Source: Tardiphaga sp. (GTDB taxonomy: Bacteria; Pseudomonadota; Alphaproteobacteria; Rhizobiales; Xanthobacteraceae). From it: a stretch of DNA of 64,000 bases. Position numbers and translations under genes: made by a program. The stretch is taken from assembly GCF_028290495.1 (NCBI RefSeq), contig NZ_JAQGJT010000023.1, forward strand, positions 1 through 64,000, in the 5' to 3' direction. The notes beneath the pieces were generated by a model. It did not search any database. It was not told where the DNA came from and saw only the letters and a list, made by a program, of their open reading frames with translations. This document shows, piece by piece, positions 1 to 8,828 of this stretch (position 1 is the stretch's first letter; each line of letters begins with the position of its first letter).

Positions 1-71
1 GCGATCTCCAGCACTTCACGCAAGGCGGCGACCGCGCGGGAATCGAGTTGGGGCTGCAAATCGATCGTCAT
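1..71 (-). CDS. N-terminus of an unidentified protein, cut by the window edge
   Basis: Only the first 23 codons are present, reading MTIDLQPQLDSRAVAALREV and three more residues. The ATG at 71 is preceded on the minus strand by GGAG about 8 bases upstream, which supports a real start. The short amphipathic opening with a LDxxAVxxLREVL pattern resembles the start of phosphotransfer (Hpt) domains, but this is too little for an assignment. Function not claimed. Confidence 0.45.
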   Translation of the reverse strand, partial: MTIDLQPQLDSRAVAALREVLEI

Positions 72-396
72 GTGCCGTCTCCATCGCTGTTGTCCCGATC
101 ATGCCCAAGCAATCAGGCCGATTGGAGCCGTGGGGATGAAAAGCCGATGGCGTCGCCTGACATTTATGTGATGCCGCCTTTAGCGAAGAGTTCATGATGT
201 TGTCATTTAGCCGGCGTTCCGCGCGACAATTTGTTGTCGGTTGCAACTGACGCGTCGTTGCCTCGATGCTCATCAGATCGACTGGAAAAATGAGCGGGCC
301 ATCAACGCATCGTGCGCGTCGTTAGAATGCGCTGCATTCGATTTACCAAATGGCCAGACGGGTATTGTATGAACTGCAACCGAAGAGGGTGCGAAG
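72..396. other. Intergenic region, no gene supported
   Basis: Divergent spacer between the minus-strand gene at the window edge and the plus-strand gene at 397. Short open frames exist on both strands but none has both a credible ribosome site and protein-like composition. I see no repeat or strong hairpin. Confidence 0.5.
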
Positions 397-720
397 ATGT
401 TGCACGATGGTCTATACTCAGCCTGGTTCAAGACGGCGTCCGCCGATGGCGTAGGCGTGATCGAGCTCGCCAACCAGAAGATGTCCGGGCGCGACACCGT
501 GATCGAATACAGCGGAAGTTTCACGCAGGACGGCGGCACGTTCAAGGCGACGATCTCGACGCGGCGGCATTCGATCGGCCAGCAATCGCTGTTTGGAATC
601 GACGATCTCGATCTCGAATTCGAAGGCAAGTCGGGCCAAACCACTGCGATCTGCACCGGCACCGTGCGTCAATTTCCAGGTGTCCCGCTTGAAGTCGTGC
701 TCGTCCGCATCGAGGGGTAG
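397..720 (+). CDS. GrlR-like small regulatory-type protein
   Basis: A 107-residue protein starting LHDGLYSAWFKT, followed by a GVGVIEL strand, a segment with YSGSF and FKATIST, and a C-terminal GTxxxFPGVPLEVVLVRIE strand. This alternation of short beta strands and the opening 'dGlY.v.f.t....G.Gvv.l' pattern match the GrlR family, named after a negative regulator of enterobacterial type III secretion. Rhizobial genomes carry many free-standing members of unknown role. No type III secretion gene is visible here, so the family name should not be read as function. ATG 397 is preceded by a purine-rich GAAGAGGGTGCGAAG. It is monocistronic. Confidence 0.6.
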   Translation: MLHDGLYSAWFKTASADGVGVIELANQKMSGRDTVIEYSGSFTQDGGTFKATISTRRHSIGQQSLFGIDDLDLEFEGKSGQTTAICTGTVRQFPGVPLEVVLVRIEG

Positions 721-1012
721 CGGCGAGGGGGCAGGGTGGATCGCCTTGCGCGGTCTCTCGCGAAGCGAAGCCGGAAGTATATTTCGCTTTCGGCGATACA
801 TTCTCATGGCGCGGCGAAAAACCCATGCACCACAGCGCCTGATCTTCGCCCTCCGAATTTTCCGATATCCGCGGCAACATCCAACCATCGTGCGTGCGGA
901 TTTCGCGGCTCGTTGCGGTGCAGCGTGCGACGCCACGCCGCCGTATTTTTCACTTGATAAATAAGAAATCTTGTTCGACAATCTTCCCAATAAATAAACT
1001 GTGAGGGAAGAA
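721..1012. other. Intergenic region upstream of the CocE-type hydrolase
   Basis: About 290 bases without a gene. The first 220 bases are GC-rich and unremarkable. The last 70 turn AT-rich and hold the palindrome at 944-963, listed separately, and the ribosome site of the next gene. Confidence 0.5.
944..963. promoter_or_regulatory. Candidate TetR-type operator, site 1
   Basis: Imperfect 20-bp palindrome TATTTTTCAC/TTGATAAATA, with 8 of 10 positions symmetric, 50 bp before the hydrolase start. Its central 14-mer TTTTCA-CT-TGATAA fits the degenerate pattern shared by seven sites in this window (best form TTATCG-NN-CGATAA). Operator role is inferred. Confidence 0.45.
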
Positions 1013-2749
1013 ATGGTCCAGTCGACCGAACAAGACGGCATGCTGATTGATTGGGATGTCGAGATTCGCATGGATGACGGCGTCATCTTGCGGGCCGATA
1101 TATTCCGCCCGATCGGAGGCGGCCAGTATCCGGTGTTGCTGACTTATGGTCCCTACGCCAAGGGCCTTTCGTTTCAGGAGGGGTATCCCAGCGCGTGGCA
1201 GAGCATGGTCGCGGGTCATCCCGATGTCGCCTATGGCTCGACCAACAAATATCAGAACTGGGAGGTGGTCGATCCCGAAAAGTGGGTGTGCCACGGCTAT
1301 GTCTGCGTGCGCGTGGACTCGCGCGGCACAGGGCGCTCGCCGGGATTCGTCGATCATTTCTCGCCGCGTGAAAGCCGCGACTTCTACGAATGCATCGAAT
1401 GGGCCGGCGTGCAGGGCTGGTCGAACGGCAAGGTCGGGCTGAACGGCATTTCCTATTACGGCATCAACCAGTGGCAGGTAGCGTCGTTGCAGCCGCCGCA
1501 CCTCGCGGCGATGTGCATCTGGGAAGGCTCTGCCGACTGGTACCGCGACATGACGCATCATGGCGGCATTCTCTCGACGTTCTGGGCCAACTGGTACGAC
1601 ATGCAGGTGAAGACCGTGCAGTTCGGCCTCGGCGAGCGCGGCCCGCGCAGCAAGGTCACCGGCGCGCTGGTGTGTGGCGACGAAACGATGTCCGACCTTG
1701 AGCTGGCGGGAAATCGCTGCAGCTTCGGCGACGACATCCTCGCCCATCCGCTCGACGACGACTACCACAAGGCACGCTCGCCGAACTGGGACAAAGTCAC
1801 GGTTCCGTTCCTGTCGGCGGCCAACTGGGGCGGGCAGGGCCTGCATCCGCGCGGCAATTTCGAAGGCTACATGCGCGCGGCGTCGAAGGATAAATGGCTG
1901 GAGTGCCACGGCCTCGAGCACTGGACGCATTTCTATACGGATTACGGCCGCGCGCTGCAGAAGCGGTTCTTCGACTTCTACCTGAAGGGTGAAGCCAACG
2001 GCTGGGACCAGCAGCCCAAGGTGCAGTTGCAGGTTCGCCATACCGATCGCTTTGTCGAGCGTCACGAAGCGGACTGGCCGCTGCCGCAGACAGCGTGGAC
2101 CAAGTTCTATCTCGATCCCAGGGATCAGACGCTGTCCCTGGAGAAGCCGTCGAAGTCGGCCAGGATCGAATTCGATGCGCTGGGCGACGGGCTTACCTTC
2201 ATGTCGAAGCCGATGACGGAAGACACCGAGATCACCGGCCCGCTTGCTGCCGGCCTGCGAATCTCTTCGAGCACCGAGGACGCCGACATCTTCCTGGTGT
2301 TCCGGATTTTTAGCGCCGATCTGCGCGAGCAGACCTTTGTCGGCGCGATCGATCCGCATACGCCGGTGGCGCAAGGCTGGTTGCGTGCCTCGCACCGCAA
2401 GCTCAACGAGAAGATATCGACGCCGTACCGGCCTTATCACACCCACGATGAGGTACAGCCGTTGCAGCCAAGTGTTCCCGTCGATCTCGCGGTCGAGATC
2501 TGGCCGACGTCGATCGTGGTGCCGAAGGGTCATCGCTTCGCTCTGAGCGTGCGCGGCAAAGATTACATCTGGCAGAAGACCACCGGCGCCAAGCTGTCGA
2601 ATTTCAAGAACGAATTGCTCGGTTGCGGTCCGTTCCTTCACAATGATCCGCGAGACCGGCCGGAGAAGCTGTTCGGCGGAACAACCACGCTGCATATCGA
2701 TGAAGACGGCTCCAGCCACGTGCTGGTACCGATCGTGCCTGCCAAATAA
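1013..2749 (+). CDS. CocE/NonD family (X-Pro dipeptidyl-peptidase-like) hydrolase
   Basis: Alpha/beta hydrolase of about 578 residues, the usual size for the CocE/NonD family (cocaine esterase, alpha-amino acid ester hydrolases, acylases), which cleaves ester or amide bonds. The nucleophile motif G-I-S-Y-Y-G lies near residue 147, the family's GxSYxG, and the preceding VRVDSRGTGRS segment supplies the oxyanion-hole tyrosine/aspartate region. The C-terminal third has the jelly-roll PepX_C features (rising beta strands, LRASHRKL, FALSVRGKDY). No signal peptide, so probably cytoplasmic. I place the start at ATG 1013 rather than GTG 1001 because GAGGGAAG sits just before it. A LivK-type binding protein follows 47 bases downstream, which suggests the substrate is imported and then hydrolysed. 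A palindromic operator candidate lies upstream. Exact substrate unknown. Confidence 0.85.
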   Translation: MVQSTEQDGMLIDWDVEIRMDDGVILRADIFRPIGGGQYPVLLTYGPYAKGLSFQEGYPSAWQSMVAGHPDVAYGSTNKYQNWEVVDPEKWVCHGYVCVRVDSRGTGRSPGFVDHFSPRESRDFYECIEWAGVQGWSNGKVGLNGISYYGINQWQVASLQPPHLAAMCIWEGSADWYRDMTHHGGILSTFWANWYDMQVKTVQFGLGERGPRSKVTGALVCGDETMSDLELAGNRCSFGDDILAHPLDDDYHKARSPNWDKVTVPFLSAANWGGQGLHPRGNFEGYMRAASKDKWLECHGLEHWTHFYTDYGRALQKRFFDFYLKGEANGWDQQPKVQLQVRHTDRFVERHEADWPLPQTAWTKFYLDPRDQTLSLEKPSKSARIEFDALGDGLTFMSKPMTEDTEITGPLAAGLRISSSTEDADIFLVFRIFSADLREQTFVGAIDPHTPVAQGWLRASHRKLNEKISTPYRPYHTHDEVQPLQPSVPVDLAVEIWPTSIVVPKGHRFALSVRGKDYIWQKTTGAKLSNFKNELLGCGPFLHNDPRDRPEKLFGGTTTLHIDEDGSSHVLVPIVPAK

Positions 2750-2796
2750 CCAACGGCCGCAACGGCCGACAAAAACGTAAACAAGGGAGAGAGACG

Positions 2797-4041
2797 ATGA
2801 GAATTTCACGTCGCAATTTTGTTGCGGGTGCGGCCGGGCTTGGACTGAGCACAGCGCTGGCATCGCGCCCGGTCCATGCCGCGGACGAGTCGATCCGCAT
2901 CGGCCTGCTGACGATCAAGACCGGACCGCTGGCGTCCGGCGGTATCGACATGGAGCGCGCGCTCATCATGTATCTGAAGGAGCGCGACAACAAACTGGCA
3001 GGCCGCGCAGTCGAGTTGATTTCGGCTGATACCGCCGGCGTTCCCGCCACGGCGCGCACCAAGACCCAGGAACTTGTCGAGAAGAACAAGGTGCACTGCC
3101 TGATCGGGCCGCTCGCCGCGTTCGAAGCGCTGGCGATCGACGATTACATCCGCCAGGCGCAGATCCCGACGCTGTCGGTGGCCGCCGCGGAGGATATGAC
3201 CCAGCGCAGCGCCAACCCGTGGTTCGTGCGTGCAACGTCCACCTCGTCCCAGTGCGCGCATCCGCTCGGCGAATACGCCGCGAAGGAGCTGAAATACAAG
3301 AAGATGATCACCATCGGCGACGACATCGCCTATGGCCACGAGATGTGCGCGGGCTTCCAGCGGGTGTTCGAGGACAACGGCGGCAAGATTGTGCAGAAGC
3401 TGTTCTCGCCGCTCGCTGTGCCCGATTACGGCACCTATGTCGGTCAATTGAAGGAAGCCGATGCCATCTTCCTCGGCTTCGCCGGATCGAACGGTTTTCG
3501 TTTTTTGCGCCAGTTCGTCGACTACGGCATGAAGGACAAGATGACGGTGATCGGCGGCATGACCGCGCTCGACGAAGCGGTGCTGCGCAACATGGGTGAC
3601 GAGGCACTCAACATCGTCACCACCTGCTGGTATTCGGCCGAACTGGAAGCCAAGCCGAACCTGACCTTTGCGCCAGCCTTCCGCAAGGAATTCAAATACG
3701 ATCCAGGCTTCTATGCGGCCAGCACCTATGTGAACGGCGCCGTGCTGGAAGCCGCGATCAAGGCGGTCGATGGCAAAGTCGAGGACAAGAAGGCGTTCAT
3801 GGCGGCGCTTCGCAAGGTCAACGTCGATACCGCGCGCGGCCCGGTCAAGTTCGATGACACTGGCAACGTGGTCGGTAACGTCTACCTGCGCAAAGTCACG
3901 CGCAAGGACGGCCGGCTGGTCAATTCGGTGTTCAAGACCTATCCGGATGTCAGCCAGTTCTGGACCTACGGCAAGGAAGCGTTTCTCGCCAACCCCGTCT
4001 ATTCGCGGGATTATCCGCCGGCCAAGAATCTAGAAAAATAA
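2797..4041 (+). CDS. Liv-type ABC transporter substrate-binding protein (stand-alone)
   Basis: A 414-residue periplasmic binding protein of the Peripla_BP_6 (LivK/amide-binding) family. A twin-arginine-like leader, MRISRRNFVAGAAG with a hydrophobic stretch and likely cleavage after PVHA (residue 28), sends it to the periplasm. The mature part opens SIRIGLLTIKTGPLASGGID, the first beta strand of the fold, and has the usual two-lobe repeats (VHCLIGPLAAFEALAI; KKMITIGDDIAYGHEM). Ribosome site AAGGGAGAGAGACG precedes the ATG. No permease genes follow: after it come 570 bases of spacer. It may serve the LivHMGF set at 18-21 kb, which has no binding protein of its own. Ligand not predictable; the neighbouring hydrolase suggests an ester or amide. 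Confidence 0.88.
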   Translation: MRISRRNFVAGAAGLGLSTALASRPVHAADESIRIGLLTIKTGPLASGGIDMERALIMYLKERDNKLAGRAVELISADTAGVPATARTKTQELVEKNKVHCLIGPLAAFEALAIDDYIRQAQIPTLSVAAAEDMTQRSANPWFVRATSTSSQCAHPLGEYAAKELKYKKMITIGDDIAYGHEMCAGFQRVFEDNGGKIVQKLFSPLAVPDYGTYVGQLKEADAIFLGFAGSNGFRFLRQFVDYGMKDKMTVIGGMTALDEAVLRNMGDEALNIVTTCWYSAELEAKPNLTFAPAFRKEFKYDPGFYAASTYVNGAVLEAAIKAVDGKVEDKKAFMAALRKVNVDTARGPVKFDDTGNVVGNVYLRKVTRKDGRLVNSVFKTYPDVSQFWTYGKEAFLANPVYSRDYPPAKNLEK

Positions 4042-4175
4042 TCTGACCGGAGGCCTTCTGACGAGTGACCGTCGCTCCCGTGATCCGGGGGCGGCGGCGC
4101 GTTAGTGGAGTATCTGAATGTCTTCGCACATCAATGGATCGGTCGCGCCGTAAGCTAATCGGCTGGACCGCGTAG

Positions 4176-4322
4176 CTACCGGCGATCGGTATCGTCGTTC
4201 GCGGGAAAGAACGCGTCGTAGTCTTCGGAGACGGCAACATAGGCGGAATGCGTCTGGCCCGCCTGCATCAACCGTTTCATCAGACCTGCAAAGACCAATT
4301 CGCCTCGCTTGTGCCTCTCCAT
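4176..4322 (-). CDS. Possible 48-residue small protein, unknown
   Basis: A short frame starting MERHKRGELVFAGLMKRLMQ and ending in an acidic tail (DAFFPANDDTDRR). A GGAAGGCCAGGG stretch precedes the ATG. No recognisable domain; it could be the tail of a decayed gene, since the same frame stays open upstream to 4553. Confidence 0.2.
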   Translation of the reverse strand: MERHKRGELVFAGLMKRLMQAGQTHSAYVAVSEDYDAFFPANDDTDRR

Positions 4323-4558
4323 TCCCTGGCCTTCCGGGGGGCTATCGTTGTTGAATCCGTTTGTCGTGCTGCGTCCGGTCTGCAAGACGAGGTAACTCCG
4401 GTCGGTATGTTTCCAGCTATCGGAGCGACAGGACGTAACTGCAGTTCGGTTACATCGTGCCGCAAGCGCATATGACTCGATAACGTTCGCACTGCCTTGT
4501 GCGCTGCGGTGACGTCGTAAATGTCGCAAAGACGGATATTGACAACGCTCCATGCTAA

Positions 4559-4572
4559 TGATCAGCTGATTA
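4559..4572. promoter_or_regulatory. Candidate TetR-type operator, site 2
   Basis: TGATCA-GC-TGATTA, with a perfect 10-bp palindromic core ATCAGCTGAT, 44 bp before the BKACE start. It fits the degenerate pattern of the seven-site family with the TCA/TGA half-site variant. Operator role is inferred. Confidence 0.4.
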
Positions 4573-4615
4573 ATAACGGGGAATACCTCGGCGCGACATA
4601 TTTGGGAGAAACTAC

Positions 4616-5548
4616 ATGGCTGTTAAGCGCAAAGTCGTCATTACATGCGCTGTGACCGGCGCGATCCATACGCCGTCGATGTCCCCTCACATTCCGATCA
4701 CGCCCGACGAAATCATCGCCGATGCACTCGGCGCCGCCGAGGCCGGTGCAGCCATTCTTCATCTGCACGCGCGCAACCCGGAAAACGGCCGCCCGGACCA
4801 GACCGTTGAAGCATTCGGCCGCTTCCTGTCCCGGATCAAGCAGCAGACCAATGCCGCGATCAATATCACCACGGGCGGCAGTCCGTTCATGAAGGTGGAT
4901 GAGCGCGTCAAGCCGGCGCAGCATTTCAGCCCCGAAGTCGCATCGCTCAACATGGGCTCGATCAATTTCGGCCTGTTTCACCTGCTCGACAAATACAAGG
5001 ACTTCAAGCACGCGTGGGAGCCGGAATTCCTGGAATCGACGCGTGATCTCGTGTTCCGCAATTCCTTTAAGGACATCGAGTTCATTCTCAAGACATGTTA
5101 CGAGAACAACACCCGGTTCGAGTTCGAGTGCTACGACATCGCGCATCTCTATAACCTGAACCACTTCCTGGAGCGCGGGCTGGTGAAGCCGCCGCTGTTC
5201 GTGCAGTCGGTGTTCGGAATCCTCGGCGGCATCGGGACGCATGTCGAGGATGTCGTGCACATGAAGCGCACGGCAGATCGACTGTTCGGTGACCAGTACC
5301 GCTGGTCGGTGCTCGGCGCTGGCGCATCGCAGATGCGGATCGCCGCGATGTCGGCCTCGATGGGCGGCAACGTTCGCGTCGGTCTGGAAGATTCGCTCTG
5401 GGCTGGCCCCGGCAAGCTCGCGACGTCGAGCGCCGACCAGGTGCGCCTGGTCCGCAAGATCATCGAGGGCATGGGGCTTGAGGTCGCGACGCCCGACGAG
5501 GCGCGCGAAATTCTCACTCTCAAGGGTGCCGATCAGGTCAACTTCTGA
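4616..5548 (+). CDS. BKACE family beta-keto acid cleavage enzyme (3-keto-5-aminohexanoate cleavage-like)
   Basis: A 310-residue TIM-barrel protein of the BKACE/DUF849 family, the usual length. Members condense a beta-keto acid with acetyl-CoA to give acetoacetate plus a new CoA ester; the founding member, Kce, acts in lysine fermentation. The opening VVITCAVTGAIHTPSMSP and the metal-binding HLHAR motif (His49, His51) after GAAILHL are diagnostic, and the barrel continues with INITTGGS, ASLNMGSINF and RFEFECYD. The start ATG 4616 follows a TTGGGAGAAACTAC ribosome site. It heads a unit running on into a complete Liv transporter and a cyclase, so its keto acid is probably derived from the imported compound. 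Kce itself would need an amino-hexanoate; family members vary widely in substrate, so the specific reaction is open. Confidence 0.88.
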   Translation: MAVKRKVVITCAVTGAIHTPSMSPHIPITPDEIIADALGAAEAGAAILHLHARNPENGRPDQTVEAFGRFLSRIKQQTNAAINITTGGSPFMKVDERVKPAQHFSPEVASLNMGSINFGLFHLLDKYKDFKHAWEPEFLESTRDLVFRNSFKDIEFILKTCYENNTRFEFECYDIAHLYNLNHFLERGLVKPPLFVQSVFGILGGIGTHVEDVVHMKRTADRLFGDQYRWSVLGAGASQMRIAAMSASMGGNVRVGLEDSLWAGPGKLATSSADQVRLVRKIIEGMGLEVATPDEAREILTLKGADQVNF

Positions 5549-5553
5549 TCGCC

Positions 5554-5590
5554 ATCTCTCACCCCGCGACCGTGTTGCGGGGTGAGAGAT
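5554..5590 (+). terminator. Strong hairpin between BKACE and binding protein genes
   Basis: A perfect 14-bp stem (5554-5567 with 5577-5590) around a 9-base loop, starting 5 bases after the BKACE stop. There is no T run, so it is more likely an mRNA-stabilising or partial attenuation hairpin than a full terminator. The next gene starts 89 bases downstream. Confidence 0.55.
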
Positions 5591-5678
5591 GGTGCGACGG
5601 TCGCCTGCCGATACGGTGGGCGATGAAACTGCCAGACGACCAATGGGGCAAAAAGCTCCGGCTTCAGGGGAGGGGACT

Positions 5679-6938
5679 ATGACAGACGTTACGCGTCGCC
5701 AAACGCTATCGCTTGCTGGTGCTGCACTGCTCGCCACGGGGCTGCCAGCCCGATCACAACAAACAGGACCGATCAAGATCGGTTTCGGCATGGCGCTGAC
5801 GGGCGGGCTCGCCAGCGGCGGCAAGGCCGCACTGCTCGCCTACCAGATCTGGGCAGAAGAAGTGAACGCCCGCGGCGGATTGCTCGGCCGCAAGGTCGAA
5901 CTCGTCAACTATGACGACCAGTCTAATCCTGCGACGGTGCCCGGCATCTATTCCAAGCTGCTTGATGTTGACAAGGTTGACATCGTTATCTCCGGCTACG
6001 CAACGGTTCCGACCGCAGCGGCGATGCCGGTGGTGATGCAGAAGGGCAAGCTGTTCATGTCGCTGTTCGCCTTGGCGGCCAACGACGAGTTCAAATACGA
6101 CCGCTACTTCCAGCTGCAGCCCAACGGCCCCAACGCGAAGGTCGAATTTTCGCGCGGCTTCTTCGAGCTGGCCTCGAAGCTGTCACCGAAGCCGCAGACG
6201 GTGGCGCTGGTCGGGGCCGACGCCGAGTTCGGTGTGGTGGCCATCGAAGGCGCCCGTGAGAACGCCAAGAAGTCCGGCATCAAGGTCGTCTACGACCGCA
6301 GCTATCCGCCGAACACGCAAGATTTCGGCTCGATCGTTCGCGCCATCAAGGCGACCAGTCCGGATCTGCTGTTCATCGGTTCCTATCCGCCGGATTCCGC
6401 GGGCATGATCCGGGCGATCCACGAAGTCGGCTTCAGCGCGCGGATGGTCGGCGGCGGCATGATCGGCTTGCAGTTCGCGGCCCTGAAGCAGCAGCTCGGT
6501 CCGATGCTCAACAACATCGTGGCCTATGATCTCTACGTGCCGGAGCCAACGATGGATTTCCCGGGCGTGGCGCCGTTCCTGGTGAAATACCGCGAGCTTG
6601 CCGCCAAGGCCGGCGTCGATCCCCTCGGCATCTACATCCCGCCATTCGCCTATGCCGAGATGCAGATTCTCGAACAGGCGATCACCGCGACCAAGTCGCT
6701 CGATGACAAGAAGCTCGCCGACTACATGCGGGTTACCAAGTTCTCGACGATCATGGGCGACATAAAGTTCGGCGATCGTGGTGAATGGGAAAAGCCGCGT
6801 GTTCTGCTGGTGCAGTATCGCGGCATCACCGGAAACGACGTCGAGCAGTTCAAGCTGCCCGGCAAGCAGGTCATTCTCGATCCGGTGGCCTTCAAGTCCG
6901 GCGAGCTTGTCACGCCGTTCGAACCGATCAAGCGCTGA
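5679..6938 (+). CDS. Liv-type ABC transporter substrate-binding protein (cluster B)
   Basis: A 419-residue Peripla_BP_6 protein. The leader MTDVTRRQTLSLAGAALLATG carries a twin-arginine-like TRRQTLS motif and a likely cut near PARSQQ. The mature start IKIGFGMALTGGLASGGKAA and the later KVDIVISGYATVPTAAAMPV are typical of binding proteins for branched-chain amino acids, amides or aromatic acids. The start at 5679 is chosen because GGGGAGGGGACT directly precedes it. It is followed 25 bases later by livH, then livM, livG and livF, so this is a complete importer. Ligand not predictable from sequence. Confidence 0.9.
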   Translation: MTDVTRRQTLSLAGAALLATGLPARSQQTGPIKIGFGMALTGGLASGGKAALLAYQIWAEEVNARGGLLGRKVELVNYDDQSNPATVPGIYSKLLDVDKVDIVISGYATVPTAAAMPVVMQKGKLFMSLFALAANDEFKYDRYFQLQPNGPNAKVEFSRGFFELASKLSPKPQTVALVGADAEFGVVAIEGARENAKKSGIKVVYDRSYPPNTQDFGSIVRAIKATSPDLLFIGSYPPDSAGMIRAIHEVGFSARMVGGGMIGLQFAALKQQLGPMLNNIVAYDLYVPEPTMDFPGVAPFLVKYRELAAKAGVDPLGIYIPPFAYAEMQILEQAITATKSLDDKKLADYMRVTKFSTIMGDIKFGDRGEWEKPRVLLVQYRGITGNDVEQFKLPGKQVILDPVAFKSGELVTPFEPIKR

Positions 6939-6963
6939 CGATGCGTGAAGGCCGGAACCCAGC

Positions 6964-7839
6964 ATGACATTCAGTATGGATCTCCTGACCAACGCGATCG
7001 TCGCCGGCATCATGCTCGGAGGCTTCTATTGCGCCGTAGCCGTCGGCATCACCATCGCCTTCGGCATGCTGGATGTCGTCAACATTGCGCATCCGGCCTT
7101 CATCATGACCGGCGGCTTCATCGCCTATTATTTCAATACGGTGTTTGGCGTTGACCCGCTTCTGGTCGGCATTCTCACGATGATCCCCGGATTCATCGTG
7201 GGCATGCTGGTCTATAAATATTATTACTACGTGTTCGAGCGCAGGGGCGAAGACTCGCTGCAGGGTCTGGCGTTCTTTTTCGGTCTTTTGTTCATCATCG
7301 AAGTGGTTCTGCTGCTGACGTTCGGGGTGGATTACCGCTTCGTCGAGGCGATCTACATCGGACCGACCATCTCCTATGGCTTCGTCTCGGTGCCCTGGCG
7401 GTTGCTGGTGCCGTTGATCGTGGGTCTGACTACCATCGGCGCCATCATGGTGTTCATGCACCGCACCTATATCGGCAAGGCGATCATCGCAGTATCGCAG
7501 GATCCTCTGGCCTTGCGGCTGGTCGGCGGCAATCCGGTCAAGGTGAAGGAGATCGCGTTCGGACTGTCGATCGCAACCGCCGTGTTATCCGGCGCGCTGT
7601 TGATCATCATCCAGCCGATCGAGCCGTCGCTGGGGCGCGACTTCATCGGCCGCGTCTTTGCCATCGCCGTGCTCGGCGGCATGACCAGCCTGCCGGGAAC
7701 GATCCTCGCCTCGATGATCCTCGGCATCGCCGAGAGCATCACCACCACCTTCTTCGGACCATCCTGGTCGCCTGCGGTTGCCTTCGGCCTGTTGCTGGTG
7801 ACGCTCGCGGTCAAACCGGCCGGGATTTTGGGACGATGA
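6964..7839 (+). CDS. LivH-type ABC permease (cluster B)
   Basis: A 291-residue inner-membrane permease of the branched-chain amino acid class, with the family's opening LLTNAIVAGIMLGGFYCAVAVGITIAFGMLDVVNIAHPAFIM, repeated hydrophobic spans, the cytoplasmic coupling loop (AVSQDPLALRLVGGNPVKVKEIAFGLS) and the glycine-rich AIAVLGGMTSLPGTILASMILGIAE near the C-terminus. It overlaps the next permease gene by 4 bases (ATGA). It forms one half of the transmembrane channel with LivM. Confidence 0.92.
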   Translation: MTFSMDLLTNAIVAGIMLGGFYCAVAVGITIAFGMLDVVNIAHPAFIMTGGFIAYYFNTVFGVDPLLVGILTMIPGFIVGMLVYKYYYYVFERRGEDSLQGLAFFFGLLFIIEVVLLLTFGVDYRFVEAIYIGPTISYGFVSVPWRLLVPLIVGLTTIGAIMVFMHRTYIGKAIIAVSQDPLALRLVGGNPVKVKEIAFGLSIATAVLSGALLIIIQPIEPSLGRDFIGRVFAIAVLGGMTSLPGTILASMILGIAESITTTFFGPSWSPAVAFGLLLVTLAVKPAGILGR

Positions 7840-8828
7840 AAAACGTAGCATCGACCCCATCTGTAAACTGGCGCGCGACGGCGCGAAGCGGACTCATCAC
7901 CGCCGCCGTCTGTGTCGCGATCGGCGTCGCTTTGGTGATGGCGCTGGATTTCGCGGGGACCGATTACGCGTTCCTCGCCGCCTATACGATCCTGCAGTTC
8001 GTCGCGCTGGCGACGGCCTGGAATATCCTTGGAGGATACGCCGGCTACGTTAATTTCGGCGTCGCCGCCTTTTATGCGGTCGGCGTCTATACCAGCGTCG
8101 TCGTCTACAAGACGCTGCAGTGGCCGCTGCTGTTCACCATTCCGCTGGCTGCGCTGGTCGCCGGACTGCTCGGCCTCGGAATGGGCTATCTCACGCTGCG
8201 GCTGCGCGGCGTATTCTTCTCGATCGCGACGCTGGCGCTCTCGGTGGTGCTCAACACCCTGATCGTCAACTGGTCGTTCGTCGGCGGTTCGCGCGGGGTC
8301 TACATCATCCACCCCGCAACGATGCCGTATTTCGGGTCCTACGCGCGTTATCTGCTGATCGTGATGCTGCTGATCGCGATCGGGTCGGTGCTGGTCGCCC
8401 GTTACATCGAGCGCTCCTGGATCGGCAACGGCCTGGCGGCGCTGAAGGACGATGAACTGGCGGCGGAATGCGCCGGCGTGCCTTCCATGAAAATGAAGCT
8501 GATCGCCACTACGGTAAGCGGCGCTCTGCTCGGCATCGTCGGCGCGCCATTTCCGTATTTCGTCACCTATATCGATCCCGCATCGGCCTTCAGCCTGTCG
8601 GTTGCCGTCAATGCCATTGCGATGCCGCTGATCGGCGGCACCGCGACGTGGATCGGGCCGGTGATCGGCGCGCTGCTGCTGGGCACGCTGCAGCAGGTCG
8701 CGACCGTCACCATCTCCTCGGCGCTAAACCTGCTGATCGTCGGCGTGCTGCTGGTCATCTTCGTGTCGGTCGCGCCGAACGGCATCGTCGGCTTCGTCAA
8801 AAATATCTGGGAGAGGAAACGCAAATGA
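7836..8828 (+). CDS. LivM-type ABC permease (cluster B)
   Basis: A 330-residue permease, the partner of the LivH-type protein encoded just upstream. It has the LivM landmarks: ATAWNILGGYAGYVNFGVAAFYAVGVY, the GYLTLRLRGVFFSIATLALS segment, and a coupling loop with ALKDDELAAECAGVPSMKMKLIA. The N-terminal 25 residues are a cytoplasmic tail. The stop codon overlaps the ATG of the ATPase gene by 4 bases, so LivHMG are translationally coupled. Confidence 0.92.
   Translation: MKNVASTPSVNWRATARSGLITAAVCVAIGVALVMALDFAGTDYAFLAAYTILQFVALATAWNILGGYAGYVNFGVAAFYAVGVYTSVVVYKTLQWPLLFTIPLAALVAGLLGLGMGYLTLRLRGVFFSIATLALSVVLNTLIVNWSFVGGSRGVYIIHPATMPYFGSYARYLLIVMLLIAIGSVLVARYIERSWIGNGLAALKDDELAAECAGVPSMKMKLIATTVSGALLGIVGAPFPYFVTYIDPASAFSLSVAVNAIAMPLIGGTATWIGPVIGALLLGTLQQVATVTISSALNLLIVGVLLVIFVSVAPNGIVGFVKNIWERKRK

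Larger units (their letters stand above)
4042..4615. other. 574-base intergenic region
   Basis: No convincing gene. On the minus strand a 48-codon frame (4322 to 4176) has an AAGG-type ribosome site and protein-like composition (MERHKRGELVFAGLMKRLMQ and on), but I do not recognise it and give it low weight. The right end is AT-rich and holds an operator-like palindrome (4559-4572) just before the BKACE gene. Confidence 0.45.

Noticed and set aside
950-2863. A 637-codon open frame on the minus strand
   Set aside because: It is the antisense shadow of the CocE-type hydrolase. High GC keeps the opposite frame open; composition is rich in R, H and G with no domain.
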